This document shows positions 36,181 to 44,423 of a DNA stretch of 64,000 nt, piece after piece. This stretch comes from Planosporangium thailandense (GTDB lineage: Bacteria > Actinomycetota > Actinomycetes > Mycobacteriales > Micromonosporaceae). Location: contig NZ_JAATVY010000023.1 in assembly GCF_011947195.1 (NCBI RefSeq), forward strand, positions 29,945 to 93,944, given 5' to 3'. The position numbers and the translations under genes were made by a program. The notes below the pieces were generated by a model. It was not told where the DNA came from. It worked only from the letters and a program-made list of their open reading frames with translations, and did no database searches. Position 1 is the first letter of the stretch, and each line of letters starts with the position of its first letter.

Positions 36181-37128
36181 TCAATGTCCTGGCCGCGCCG
36201 CCGGCACCGGGCCCGCCGGCACCGCCACACGCGCCCGGAAAAGGCGTCCGGCCAGCGGGTCCGCCGCAAGGGCGGCCTCGTCCATGCCCTCCTGGGCTGA
36301 GGTGATCAGGACATCGCGGCCGTCGGCTCCGCCCAGGGCCACACTGGTCACCCGCGGGGTCGGCACCTCGATGACCGTGTCGACCCGGCCTTCCACCAGA
36401 CGCCACGCCTGCCCCGACCCGTACAGCGCGACCCACAGTCCACCGTCGCGGTCGAGCGCCACCCCGTCGGGAAGCCCCCGCGGTCCCGCATCCGGGTCGC
36501 CCGGAGGCTCGGCGGGGAACGTCACCGTCCGGTGTGACCGGATGACGGTCGCTCCGCCCGCGTCCACCTCGTGCCGCCACAGACAACGGTCGAGTGAGTC
36601 GGCGTGGACGAGCACCGTCGACGACCGCCACGCCATCCCGTTGGACAGCGCGAACCCCTCCGCGGCGACGCGCGCCGTACCGTCCGGTTCGACGACGTAC
36701 AACCGACCGGATCCCGGCAGGCGGTCCGGATGTACCGCACCGATCCACAGCCGACCGTCCGGGTCGGCGACGCCGTCGTTGAGCACCCAGCCGGCCGGCA
36801 GGTCCAGGCGTGACCAGACGCGGGGCGCGGCGGCGCCGGAGGCGTCCACCAACAGGAGATCGTTGCCGCTGGCGACCACGACCGGCCCGTCGGCAGCCGG
36901 GTGCACGAGGCTGAGCCGGCCGCCGGTGCGCAGCAGCGCGACCGCCGTCGCGCCGCCGGCGGTGAGCGCGGCGTCCGCGGTCCACAGCACCCCCGCCTCG
37001 GCATCCACCCACCACCAGGCGCCGTGCGCCCACCGCGGGCTCTCTCCGAGCGCGCACGCGGGCGCGTCGACGGGTTCGGCGGTCACCGTCGGCACCGACG
37101 GCTCAGGCCTCCGGACCGGACGACTCAC
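36181..37128 (-). CDS. SMP-30/gluconolactonase-family protein
   Basis: This is a 315-residue six-bladed beta-propeller of the SMP-30/regucalcin/lactonase family, expected to open sugar-acid lactones with a divalent metal. Metal ligands are visible: Glu in 'ALGESPRW', Asn/Asp in 'VLNDGVADPDGRLWIG', Asn in 'LSNGMAW', Asp in 'LPDGVALDRDGGLWVA'. The GTG start at 37128 overlaps the RidA stop (GTGA), so it is the last gene of a tightly coupled operon with RidA, MlrC copy 3, a PLP enzyme and an M14-like hydrolase. A lactonase in this company suggests a hydroxyacid or sugar-acid part in the substrate. Confidence 0.85.
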   Translation of the reverse strand: MSRPVRRPEPSVPTVTAEPVDAPACALGESPRWAHGAWWWVDAEAGVLWTADAALTAGGATAVALLRTGGRLSLVHPAADGPVVVASGNDLLLVDASGAAAPRVWSRLDLPAGWVLNDGVADPDGRLWIGAVHPDRLPGSGRLYVVEPDGTARVAAEGFALSNGMAWRSSTVLVHADSLDRCLWRHEVDAGGATVIRSHRTVTFPAEPPGDPDAGPRGLPDGVALDRDGGLWVALYGSGQAWRLVEGRVDTVIEVPTPRVTSVALGGADGRDVLITSAQEGMDEAALAADPLAGRLFRARVAVPAGPVPAARPGH

Positions 37129-37517
37129 GCATCACCCTTGTGGCGTGGCGCGTAGGCGATCACGTCGATCTCGAACTTCAGGGACCCGATCTCCCCGGCG
37201 ACGGTGGTGCGCGCCGGCAGCGGCGTCCGGAAGTACCGCGGGTACAGCCGGTTGTAATCGTCACGGTAGGACATGTCACCCAGGTACGAGCGCACCTGCA
37301 CGATGTCGTCCATGGTCGCGCCGGCCGCCGCGAGGATCCGTTCGACGTTCCTCATCGCACGGTCCATCTCCCCCGCGAAGTCCTCCTCCACGTAGGCGCC
37401 GGTGTCGTCCACCGACGCCTGCCCGGACACGAAGACGAGGTCGCCGGCGCGCACGGCGGGTGAGAAGGGCAGGTGGCTGAGCGGAACGTCGCCCTCGACG
37501 ATCGCCTCACGTGGCAT
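37125..37517 (-). CDS. RidA-family (YjgF/YER057c) imine/enamine deaminase
   Basis: This 130-residue trimeric protein hydrolyses reactive enamine/imine intermediates released by PLP enzymes. Markers are 'AVRAGDLVFVSGQASVD' near the N-terminus, the conserved Arg in 'LPARTTV', and the last strand 'FEIDVIAYAP'. The length is typical. The ATG follows the MlrC copy 3 stop by one base and its stop overlaps the lactonase GTG. Its place in an operon with a threonine-synthase-fold PLP enzyme fits the known RidA role of clearing 2-aminoacrylate-like products. Confidence 0.87.
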   Translation of the reverse strand: MPREAIVEGDVPLSHLPFSPAVRAGDLVFVSGQASVDDTGAYVEEDFAGEMDRAMRNVERILAAAGATMDDIVQVRSYLGDMSYRDDYNRLYPRYFRTPLPARTTVAGEIGSLKFEIDVIAYAPRHKGDA

Positions 37518-37518
37518 G

Positions 37519-39039
37519 TCAGTTCTCCTTGTCGTCCGGTGCCGGCGCCGGTTCGTAGGTCGCGTCCGGCTCGTATGGGTACATGGGCCGCCGGCGGTTG
37601 GCGTAGGTGAAGCCCTGCACCGACAGCCGGGTGACGCCCGGGGTGTCCACCACCACCAGGTCGCCGCAGGCGTCGGCGTAGCCGGCGCGGGGACCGTTGA
37701 CCCCCTTGGCCGTGATCGCCCGGAACGAGCCGGGGTCGAGGCCCACGGCCGTCAGCTGCCGGGGAGTGATCGGCTGCACGAGCTTGGAGGTCAGCACGAC
37801 GGTGATGCGGTCGTCCGTGCGCAGCGCGACCATCGGACCGGCGTCGAAGTAGCGCAGGCCGCCGTGGGCCATGGTCGGCTCCTCGTACCGCCCGTCCGAG
37901 CGGCCGACCAGCACGGCGTCCAGGTCCACCGGCGCGCCGTCCTGCTCCACCGACCGGCCGCCGACGGCGATCCGGACCCGGTCGCCGACGGCACGGTCGG
38001 CCAGGCTCTCCACCGCCTGAGGGTCCAGCAGGACGACGACGATCCCGCCCACCTTCTCGCGTACGGCCGCGGCCAGCAGCACCGTCGAGTCACCGGGCCC
38101 ACCGCCGCCGACGTTGTCCCCCACGTCCAGGACGAGCAGCGGCTTGTCGCCACGGTGCGCCGCGATCCGCGCGATGGCGTCCTCGACGGTGACGCCGTCG
38201 CCCTGCAGCGCCTCGCGCGCCGCCCAGACGCGCTCTGCCATCTCACGCGCCACCCGCCGCGCCGCGGCCGGACCGTCCCGGTGGGCCGCCAGCACCGACA
38301 TGCCCATCTGCGGCACGTCGGCGTAGGGGAAGCCTTCCACGACGCTGACGTCCAGCACCCCGTCGCGCTGCTCCAACCGCCGCTCGTACTCGAGCAGGCC
38401 GCGCATCGGTTCCTCGCGGGTGTCCTGTCGGGTGATCGTGACCACCAGGGGCAGCTGTTCGAGCGCGAGGGCCGGACGGCGCCCGGTACGGATGATCTCG
38501 ACCACCCGGTCGCGGCACTCGATGCCCCGGGCGCGAGCGTCCACGTGCGGATTCGTCTGGTACGGAAGGAGCACGTCGACGTGCTCCACCAGCCGGGGAC
38601 TCACGTTCGCGTGCATGTCCAGGACAGCGCCGATCGGGACATTCGGCCCGACGACCGCGCGTACCCGCTCGGCCATCTCGGCGTCGGCATCCGGATAGCC
38701 GTCCGCCACCGCCGCGCCGTGCAGGCCCAGCAGGACGCCGTCGACGGGCAGGGCGGCCGCGAGACGCTCCGTCATCTCGTCGACGATCGTTTCGAACGCC
38801 TCGCGGGTGATCGCGCCGCACGGATTGATCCAGGCGGCGAGCAGGGGCACCGTCTCGACCGGATCGTCCGGCCGCGGTGCCAGGAACCCGGCCCAGGTAG
38901 CCTGGGATTCCGCGTAGTGGTCGACGAGCGCCTGTCCACGGTGGATGCCCCCGTCCTCGTACTTGCGCAGATCGGCCGGCACGGTGGAGAAGGTGTTGGT
39001 TTCGTGTCCCAGGCCCAGCACGGCCAGGCGTTCCCTCAT
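37519..39039 (-). CDS. M81-family metallopeptidase, MlrC-like, copy 3
   Basis: This is a 506-residue MlrC homologue with 'GLGHETNTFS' near the start, 'LHGAAVADGYPDADAE', D141-x-H143 ('VLDMHANV') and H165 ('TNPHVDARARG'), then 'DVGDNVGGGGPGDST' at the start of MlrC_C. The start is set at ATG 39039 behind GAAGGG; an upstream in-frame start would shift it by nine codons. It is embedded between a PLP lyase-like enzyme and RidA with almost no spacing, so here the peptidase works alongside enzymes that handle amino-acid fragments. Confidence 0.87.
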   Translation of the reverse strand: MRERLAVLGLGHETNTFSTVPADLRKYEDGGIHRGQALVDHYAESQATWAGFLAPRPDDPVETVPLLAAWINPCGAITREAFETIVDEMTERLAAALPVDGVLLGLHGAAVADGYPDADAEMAERVRAVVGPNVPIGAVLDMHANVSPRLVEHVDVLLPYQTNPHVDARARGIECRDRVVEIIRTGRRPALALEQLPLVVTITRQDTREEPMRGLLEYERRLEQRDGVLDVSVVEGFPYADVPQMGMSVLAAHRDGPAAARRVAREMAERVWAAREALQGDGVTVEDAIARIAAHRGDKPLLVLDVGDNVGGGGPGDSTVLLAAAVREKVGGIVVVLLDPQAVESLADRAVGDRVRIAVGGRSVEQDGAPVDLDAVLVGRSDGRYEEPTMAHGGLRYFDAGPMVALRTDDRITVVLTSKLVQPITPRQLTAVGLDPGSFRAITAKGVNGPRAGYADACGDLVVVDTPGVTRLSVQGFTYANRRRPMYPYEPDATYEPAPAPDDKEN

Positions 39040-39075
39040 GTGTCGTGTCCCTTCGTCGTTGACCACCGGCGGCGG

Positions 39076-40092
39076 TCAGCGGAGCCAGGCCCGAACCCGG
39101 TCCTGAACCTCGTCCAATGTGGTGGGCGTTGGGCGACGGTCGGCGCCGGTGAACCGTCCGAGGTCCTTGAGCCCGTGACCGGTCAGGACGACGCAGGGCT
39201 CATCGTCGGCGCCCAACCTCCCCGCCGCGGCGTCCTTGCGGACAGCCGCGAGCGCGAGCGCCGACGCCGGTTCGACGAAGACGCCCTCAGTGCGGGCCAG
39301 CAACTCCTGGGCGACCCACGCGTCGTCGTCGTCGACCGGCGCGCCCCACCCGCCCGACGCGGTGACCGCCTCGCGAGCCAGCTCGCCGTCTGGCGGCACG
39401 GGCAGTTGGAGCCCGGAGACCCGGGTGGACCAGTCGTCGATGCGCGGCTCGACGATCTCCTTGTTGACCGCCCGGGCGATCGGCGCGCAGCCGGCGGGCT
39501 GCGCCACCACCACGGCGGCGTCGTGCCCGCGGTCGCGCAGACCGCGTGCGGTCGCCACCAGCAGCCCGCCACCTCCGGTCGGCACGTACACGTGCGTGGC
39601 GCGCCCGTGCCCGGCGATCTCGTGTCCGATCGCGTCCGCGCCGCGCATGCCCACCGGGTTGTAGGCGTGCGCGGTGATGGTGAGCTGGAGACCCTCGGTC
39701 GTGGCGATCTCGGCGAGCCGCCCCATGACGTCCGGTCCCATCCGGTCCATGGACAGTTGCAGGACGCCGTACGGGGCGATCGAGCCGAGCTTCTCGACCG
39801 GCGCGTCGGTCAACACGCACAGCACGCCGGGCAGTCCGGCCCGCGCGCCGTACGCGCTCATGGCCGCCCCGCCGTTACCCGAGGAGGTGGCTATCCAGCC
39901 GCGCATGCCGTCGCGAAGCGCGACCGAGAGGCTGGCCGCCGCGATCCGGTCCTTGTACGAGCCGGTGGGGTTGACGTATTCGGCCTTGCCCCACAACGCT
40001 TTCAGTCCCCAGCGTTCGGCCAGCCGGGGCAGCGCGACCATCGGCGTCCCGCCCTCGCCCATCGTGACACGGGGGTCGATCAGGTCAGTCAT
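39076..40092 (-). CDS. Threonine-synthase-like PLP enzyme (fold type II)
   Basis: This is a 338-residue member of the tryptophan-synthase-beta superfamily. PLP lysine K47 is in 'NPTGSYKDR', the Ser/Asn loop is 'TSSGNGGAAMSAYGAR' and the phosphate-binding glycine loop is 'VPTGGGGLLVA'. Relatives include threonine synthase, threonine/serine dehydratase and diaminopropionate ammonia-lyase, so a beta-elimination or replacement on a hydroxy or substituted amino acid is likely. The ATG overlaps the stop of the M14-like gene (ATGA). No other threonine biosynthesis genes occur here, so a catabolic role is more likely. Confidence 0.82.
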   Translation of the reverse strand: MTDLIDPRVTMGEGGTPMVALPRLAERWGLKALWGKAEYVNPTGSYKDRIAAASLSVALRDGMRGWIATSSGNGGAAMSAYGARAGLPGVLCVLTDAPVEKLGSIAPYGVLQLSMDRMGPDVMGRLAEIATTEGLQLTITAHAYNPVGMRGADAIGHEIAGHGRATHVYVPTGGGGLLVATARGLRDRGHDAAVVVAQPAGCAPIARAVNKEIVEPRIDDWSTRVSGLQLPVPPDGELAREAVTASGGWGAPVDDDDAWVAQELLARTEGVFVEPASALALAAVRKDAAAGRLGADDEPCVVLTGHGLKDLGRFTGADRRPTPTTLDEVQDRVRAWLR

Positions 40093-41036
40093 CTCGGGTC
40101 CTCTCCGGGCGGCGCGGTGACGGTGGCGACGATCGCGAGCGTGTCGCCGACCTCGGTGCGTGAGTGGCGGCGTAGGAGCATCACGACTCCGTCGTGGGGG
40201 CTTCGGGCGTCCGCGACCTGCTCGCCGTGCTCGTCGAGAAGCGCGCCGAGCAGTGCTCCGCCGCTGACCGAGTCACCGACCTCGACCGCGGTCACGAAGT
40301 AGCCGGCGGCGCCGGCTTCGATGCCGCCGTCCGTGTCACCGTCGCCGTGGACCCGCACGGGCGCGGGCTGCGCCGGCGCGGGCGCCTCGTCGATCATCCC
40401 GAGATGGCGCAGCACCCGCAGCACGCCGCCGACGTAGCAGGTGAGGTCCGCGTGCCGGACCTGGCCGCCGCCGCGCCCCTCGACGTAGATCGACGGAATG
40501 CCGAGCGTCGTGGCCGCGGACAGCGACCGGCCCGGCGCCGTGGTGGGGTGCTCCCACAGGAACGGCGCGGCGAAGGCTTCCGCCGCGGCCGCCGACCGCT
40601 CGGAGACGTCGCCGGCATCGGCGCCGTATCCGACAAGGAGCGGCATGTCGAAGCCCTCTCCCGCAGAATGGAGGTCGATGAGCAGATCCGCTCCGGTGAT
40701 CAGCTGCGAGGTCAGCACCGCCGCGACCCGTTCGGTCGGGTTGCCGAGCGGGTCGCCGGGAAACACCCGGGCCAGGTTGAGGCCGTCCAGCGGGCTGGTC
40801 CGGCGTATCGCCGACCACGCGGCCGGATGAGCGGGCGCGGCGAACCGTACGGTCCCGCGCAGCCCGGCGGGATCGAGCAGCCGCGCGACCCGGCGCGCGG
40901 CGAGGACGCCTTCCAACTCGTCGCCGTGTACGCCACCGAGCACGGCGACGGTCGGCCCCGGCGACGCGCCCCGGACCTCGAACACGTCGGGAAGCCCGCT
41001 GGGCAGGTCACCCTCGTCGTCGGCCGACATGGTCAT
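40089..41036 (-). CDS. Succinylglutamate desuccinylase / aspartoacylase-family hydrolase (M14-like)
   Basis: This 315-residue zinc hydrolase would release an acyl group from an N-acyl amino acid or cleave a related amide. Zinc motif: 'GGVHGDELEG' (His and Glu ligands) and the later His in 'LIDLHSAGEG'; a catalytic Glu candidate is in 'YVEGRGGG'. The C-terminal beta domain ('GYFVTAVEVGDSVSGG') is typical of AstE/aspartoacylase. The ATG at 41036 or 41030 follows GGGAGG; a longer in-frame start at 41066 would overlap operator site 7. It is the first gene of a five-gene coupled operon and complements the two D-aminoacylases with a different deacylation fold. Confidence 0.83.
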   Translation of the reverse strand: MTMSADDEGDLPSGLPDVFEVRGASPGPTVAVLGGVHGDELEGVLAARRVARLLDPAGLRGTVRFAAPAHPAAWSAIRRTSPLDGLNLARVFPGDPLGNPTERVAAVLTSQLITGADLLIDLHSAGEGFDMPLLVGYGADAGDVSERSAAAAEAFAAPFLWEHPTTAPGRSLSAATTLGIPSIYVEGRGGGQVRHADLTCYVGGVLRVLRHLGMIDEAPAPAQPAPVRVHGDGDTDGGIEAGAAGYFVTAVEVGDSVSGGALLGALLDEHGEQVADARSPHDGVVMLLRRHSRTEVGDTLAIVATVTAPPGEDPR

Positions 41037-41059
41037 AAGGCCTCCCGAGTCCAGCACCT

Positions 41060-41086
41060 GTTCCATGCACAGGAACGGGCGTTTCA
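41060..41086. promoter_or_regulatory. Operator site 7 of the shared regulon, between M14-like operon and IclR gene
   Basis: GTTCCA (41060-41065), 5 bases, AGGAAC (41071-41076), 4 bases, GTTTCA (41081-41086). This is one of the best matches to the three-part pattern. It lies about 25 bases upstream of the M14-like operon and 165 bases upstream of the divergent IclR gene, as expected if the IclR protein controls both itself and the neighbours. Confidence 0.65.
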
Positions 41087-41250
41087 GCTAGGATGCTATC
41101 GGTCGAGGCAAGCATCGAGGCAAGTCCTTGTCCAAAAGGCGGAACCAGCCAGGGCTGGAACAACGACCCGGTGGCGCACGGACCGGCCCGAGGTGGGCGG
41201 ACGTCGGCGCCCACCGGCCGCGGTGGATCCAATAACATCGGGGAGAACTG

Positions 41251-42069
41251 ATGAAGGCCCACACCCAGATCCGACGTGACGACAGGGGTACGATCGTGAA
41301 GCAGAGCGCGCCAGCAGAGTCCGGGCCGCCCTACGCACTGCGTGCGGTCGAGCGCGTCTGCGACATCCTGGATATCCTGGCCAACTCCAACAGCTCCGTG
41401 TCCCTGTCGGAGGTCGCCGAGGGCACCGGCATGCCCAAAAGCTCCGCTTTCCGGTACCTGACCGTCCTGGAAGGCCGGCACTACGTAGAGCGCGACCCGG
41501 AGACCAGCAGCTTCCGGCTGGGCCTGGCTTTCCGCCCGCAGAACACTCGTGCCGTCGAGATGCTCACCGAACTGGCGCGCCCCGCCCTCGAGAAGCTGCG
41601 CGACCAGCTCGGCGAGACCACCAACCTCGGCGTGCTGGACGGGGCCTACGTCGTACACACCGCCGTCGCCGAGTCACCGCACATCATGCGGCTGGCGGCG
41701 CGGGTCGGGGACCGGGGCTATATTCACAGCACCGCGCTCGGCAAAGCGATCTGCGCGGAGCTTCCCGAGGACCGCGTCCGGTCCATCCTCTCGGCAGCCG
41801 GGATGCCGGCGCTGACCGACAGCACGATCACCAGTGTCGACTCGTACCTGACGGAACTGAAGCGGGTACGCACCGAGGGCTTCGGCGAAGACGACGCTGA
41901 GAACCAGCCCGCCGGCCGGTGCGTGGCGGTGGTCATCCGCGGCACCGGCCTGCCGGCGGGCATCAGCGTCAGCGCCCCGGCCGACCGGTTCCCCCGCGAA
42001 CAGGTCGCGGACACGGTCAAACAGCTTCGGAAGGTCGCCCGCAGTCTCAGCCGGCAGATGCGCGACTGA
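41251..42069 (+). CDS. IclR-family transcriptional regulator
   Basis: This 272-residue regulator has an N-terminal winged helix (about 28-90: 'ALRAVERVCDILDILA', 'SLSEVAEGTGMPKSSAFRYL') and a C-terminal IclR effector domain (about 105-265, 'GDRGYIHSTALGKAICAELP'). It would bind a small organic acid or sugar-acid ligand. The ATG follows GGGGAG. It is divergent from the M14/PLP/MlrC/RidA/lactonase operon, with operator site 7 in between. IclR proteins bind short palindromes, and the same pattern recurs at six other promoters in the window, so this gene is the best candidate for their regulator. That link is inferred, not shown. Confidence 0.9.
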   Translation: MKAHTQIRRDDRGTIVKQSAPAESGPPYALRAVERVCDILDILANSNSSVSLSEVAEGTGMPKSSAFRYLTVLEGRHYVERDPETSSFRLGLAFRPQNTRAVEMLTELARPALEKLRDQLGETTNLGVLDGAYVVHTAVAESPHIMRLAARVGDRGYIHSTALGKAICAELPEDRVRSILSAAGMPALTDSTITSVDSYLTELKRVRTEGFGEDDAENQPAGRCVAVVIRGTGLPAGISVSAPADRFPREQVADTVKQLRKVARSLSRQMRD

Positions 42070-42153
42070 GACGGCGCTGCCATCGCCGCGACGCCCAGGT
42101 GCCCGTACCGCTCGCCGCGCGTCGGTGGAGGTACGGGTCCTCCGCGTCTCCCG

Positions 42154-43344
42154 TCATTCGGTGACACTGCGGATGAGATCGGGGCGGGCCAGGTAGCGAT
42201 CGCTGAGCTCACCGCCGAGTCCGGGAGCATCTGGGACGATCATCCGTCCGTCCCGGCGCAGCCAGGTGGTGTCGACCATCTCGGGGTAGAGGTCGGACAG
42301 AAAGCCGCGCACCACCTCCTGGTATCCGACGATCCGGTTCGCGCTGGCCAGGTGGAGGCCGGCCAGGAGGTTCATCGGCCCGGTGCAGTCATGCATCGAA
42401 CAGACCACCCCGAAACTCGACGCGAGCGCCAGGATGCGCTGCGCCTCGGTGATGCCGCCGCACCACGTCGGATCCAGATGCAGGTAGCTGATCGACTGGG
42501 ATGAGAGCACGGCACGGTACTGCCATCGGCCCATGAGGTATTCGGACGCGGCGATCGGTACCGAGGTGCGCGCGGCGAGCGTCCGTAACGCCTCCGGGTC
42601 ATGGGCGAGGATCATGTCTTCAGCCCACTGCAGGCTCAGCGGCTCGACCGCCCGAAGGATCTGCGCGGCCGGCTCGATCTGCCACTGGCCGTGCCCTTCG
42701 AGCATGAGCTCGAGGTCGCCGCCGACCGCGCCGCGGATCGCCTCGAGGATGGCCGTACCGGCCCGAAGCGCACCAGCGGAGATCCGCCGACCCTGGTCCT
42801 CGGCGGCAGCCTCGTCGAAAGGCCACACCTTCATGCCGGCGAAACCTTCGTCGCGCAGCTCCGCGGCAAGTTCCGCCGGCGCGTGCCGCCAACGCCACAG
42901 GTCATCGTGCTCCGCCGACTCGCCGCGGCCGACAGCCGGGGCAGCCGCGTACGTCCGACCGGCACAGGTGTTGTACATCCGTACGCCGCTCGGCTTGTCG
43001 TTGCCTCCGAGCAGTACGTAGACCGGCACGTCGAGAAGCTTGCCGCGAAGGTCCCACACGGCCAGATCCACGGCGGACAGCGCACGCATGTCGGTTCCCC
43101 CCGCACCGCGACGAGCCGACTGCGCGTACAGCTCTTCCCAGATCGAGCCGTCCCGGAGCACGTCCCGCCCGATGACGTACGGAGCGAGAACCTCGTGAAC
43201 GTACGACGCCACGGACAACGGGGTGTAGTACGTCTCGCCCAGGCCGACGACACCCCCGTCCGTGTGGAGACGGACGAAGGTGAGTGCCGGGCTCGCACCC
43301 GCGGCGCACCAGATGGTCTCGACTTTGGAAATCTTCATCTTCAC
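42154..43344 (-). CDS. Mandelate racemase/muconate lactonising (enolase superfamily) protein, sugar-acid dehydratase-like
   Basis: This is a 396-residue enolase-superfamily enzyme: a capping domain, then a TIM barrel. Metal ligands are E216 (in 'MLEGHG', where Asp is usual), E242 ('QWAEDM') and E268 ('AASEYL'). The barrel also has H218 and H318 ('SMHDC'), the acid/base pattern of galactonate/gluconate dehydratases, and K172 in 'GMKVWPFD'. It would dehydrate a sugar acid or related hydroxyacid. Its start overlaps the stop of the D-2-hydroxyacid dehydrogenase gene (ATGA). It is the last gene of the long minus-strand module 3 and converges on the IclR gene. Confidence 0.87.
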   Translation of the reverse strand: MKMKISKVETIWCAAGASPALTFVRLHTDGGVVGLGETYYTPLSVASYVHEVLAPYVIGRDVLRDGSIWEELYAQSARRGAGGTDMRALSAVDLAVWDLRGKLLDVPVYVLLGGNDKPSGVRMYNTCAGRTYAAAPAVGRGESAEHDDLWRWRHAPAELAAELRDEGFAGMKVWPFDEAAAEDQGRRISAGALRAGTAILEAIRGAVGGDLELMLEGHGQWQIEPAAQILRAVEPLSLQWAEDMILAHDPEALRTLAARTSVPIAASEYLMGRWQYRAVLSSQSISYLHLDPTWCGGITEAQRILALASSFGVVCSMHDCTGPMNLLAGLHLASANRIVGYQEVVRGFLSDLYPEMVDTTWLRRDGRMIVPDAPGLGGELSDRYLARPDLIRSVTE

Positions 43345-44333
43345 CGTTCCTGCGATGAACAGATACGCGAAAGCGGCTCCCGGCCGGCACCAACTCGACT
43401 TATGTTTCTGGCGCAGAACAACGCACGCCTTTTCGACGTCCGATCGGTCAGTCCGGCGACATGTGGCGTCACGACCACCTGTGGCAGGTCGAGTAACGGA
43501 TTACCCGGATCGGGCGGCTCCTTGGCGAGGACATCCAGACCGGCGCCGCCAAGGTGCCCGGCACGCACGAGCTCAGCCAGGGCCGGTTCGTCCAGCAGGC
43601 CGCCACGGCTCACGTTCACGATCACGGCGCCCGGCCGCATGAGGGCCATTCTCCTGCGGTCGAGGATGTTCTCGGTGTCGCCCGTCAAGGGAATGTGGAG
43701 CGAGACCACATCAGCCATCGGAAGAGTCTCGTCGAGCTCATCCAATCCGGTGAGCCGGGCCAGCCCCAATTTCTTGGCCAACCGGTCATCGGGTCCGGCT
43801 CGGCGAACACAGATCACCCGCATTCCGTGCGCCCTGGCCAGTCGCACGATGGCGCGACCGCTCGCGCCCAGGCCGAGGACAAGAAGAGTTCGGCCGTGCA
43901 ACTGCCGACCGGTGACCAGGTCCGTACGACCCGACCTCATCAGGTGGCCGATCTCCGACCAACGACGCAGGACCATGCTGGCCAGCGTCATCGCCCATTC
44001 GGCAAGCCCACTCGCACTGGTGAATCCTGGGCAGTTGGCGGTCGGTATGCGGTGATCCAGCAATGACCCTACGTCGTATTTGTCATAACCAACCGAGGTC
44101 AACTGCCACAGCAGCATCGAACCGGCCGCGGCCCGGGCCAGATCGGGTGAAGCCGCGCCGGCGGCGTCGACGACGACGTCGACGTCAGCCACCTGTTCGA
44201 TCAGCGACCTGCTGCCGTCAACCGGGACGAGATGGTGTTCCGTGCCGATGGCCTCCGTCATGTCCACCGCCCACGGCCGCCGGTACGTCGGCTCCGACGG
44301 GACGATGTAGAGGACTCTCAAGCGATTGGCCAA
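43341..44333 (-). CDS. NAD-dependent D-2-hydroxyacid dehydrogenase, copy 1
   Basis: This is a 330-residue two-domain dehydrogenase that would interconvert a D-2-hydroxyacid and a 2-oxoacid. The Rossmann motif is 'LGLGASGRAI'; catalytic Arg ('NVSRGGLLDE'), Glu ('AKEPPDPGNPLL') and His ('VVTPHVAG') are all present. The start is TTG at 44333 behind a GGGGAAGTGGGAAG purine run; no ATG fits. Its stop overlaps the start of the mandelate-racemase-like gene by 4 bases, so dehydratase and dehydrogenase probably act in the same pathway. Confidence 0.85.
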   Translation of the reverse strand: MANRLRVLYIVPSEPTYRRPWAVDMTEAIGTEHHLVPVDGSRSLIEQVADVDVVVDAAGAASPDLARAAAGSMLLWQLTSVGYDKYDVGSLLDHRIPTANCPGFTSASGLAEWAMTLASMVLRRWSEIGHLMRSGRTDLVTGRQLHGRTLLVLGLGASGRAIVRLARAHGMRVICVRRAGPDDRLAKKLGLARLTGLDELDETLPMADVVSLHIPLTGDTENILDRRRMALMRPGAVIVNVSRGGLLDEPALAELVRAGHLGGAGLDVLAKEPPDPGNPLLDLPQVVVTPHVAGLTDRTSKRRALFCARNISRVGAGREPLSRICSSQER

Positions 44334-44423
44334 CGCTTCCCACTTCCCCTTCGAATCGATGCGGACCGGATACGCGTACGGGTGTCGACCGTGCTGGCCG
44401 GCCGCGGTACGGCCACCATTGGT

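Noticed and set aside
37402..40302. A 966-codon open frame on the plus strand
   Set aside because: It lies antisense to RidA, MlrC copy 3 and the threonine-synthase-like gene, is His/Arg/Val/Asp-rich without any domain, and is explained by high GC in codon position 3 of the true genes.
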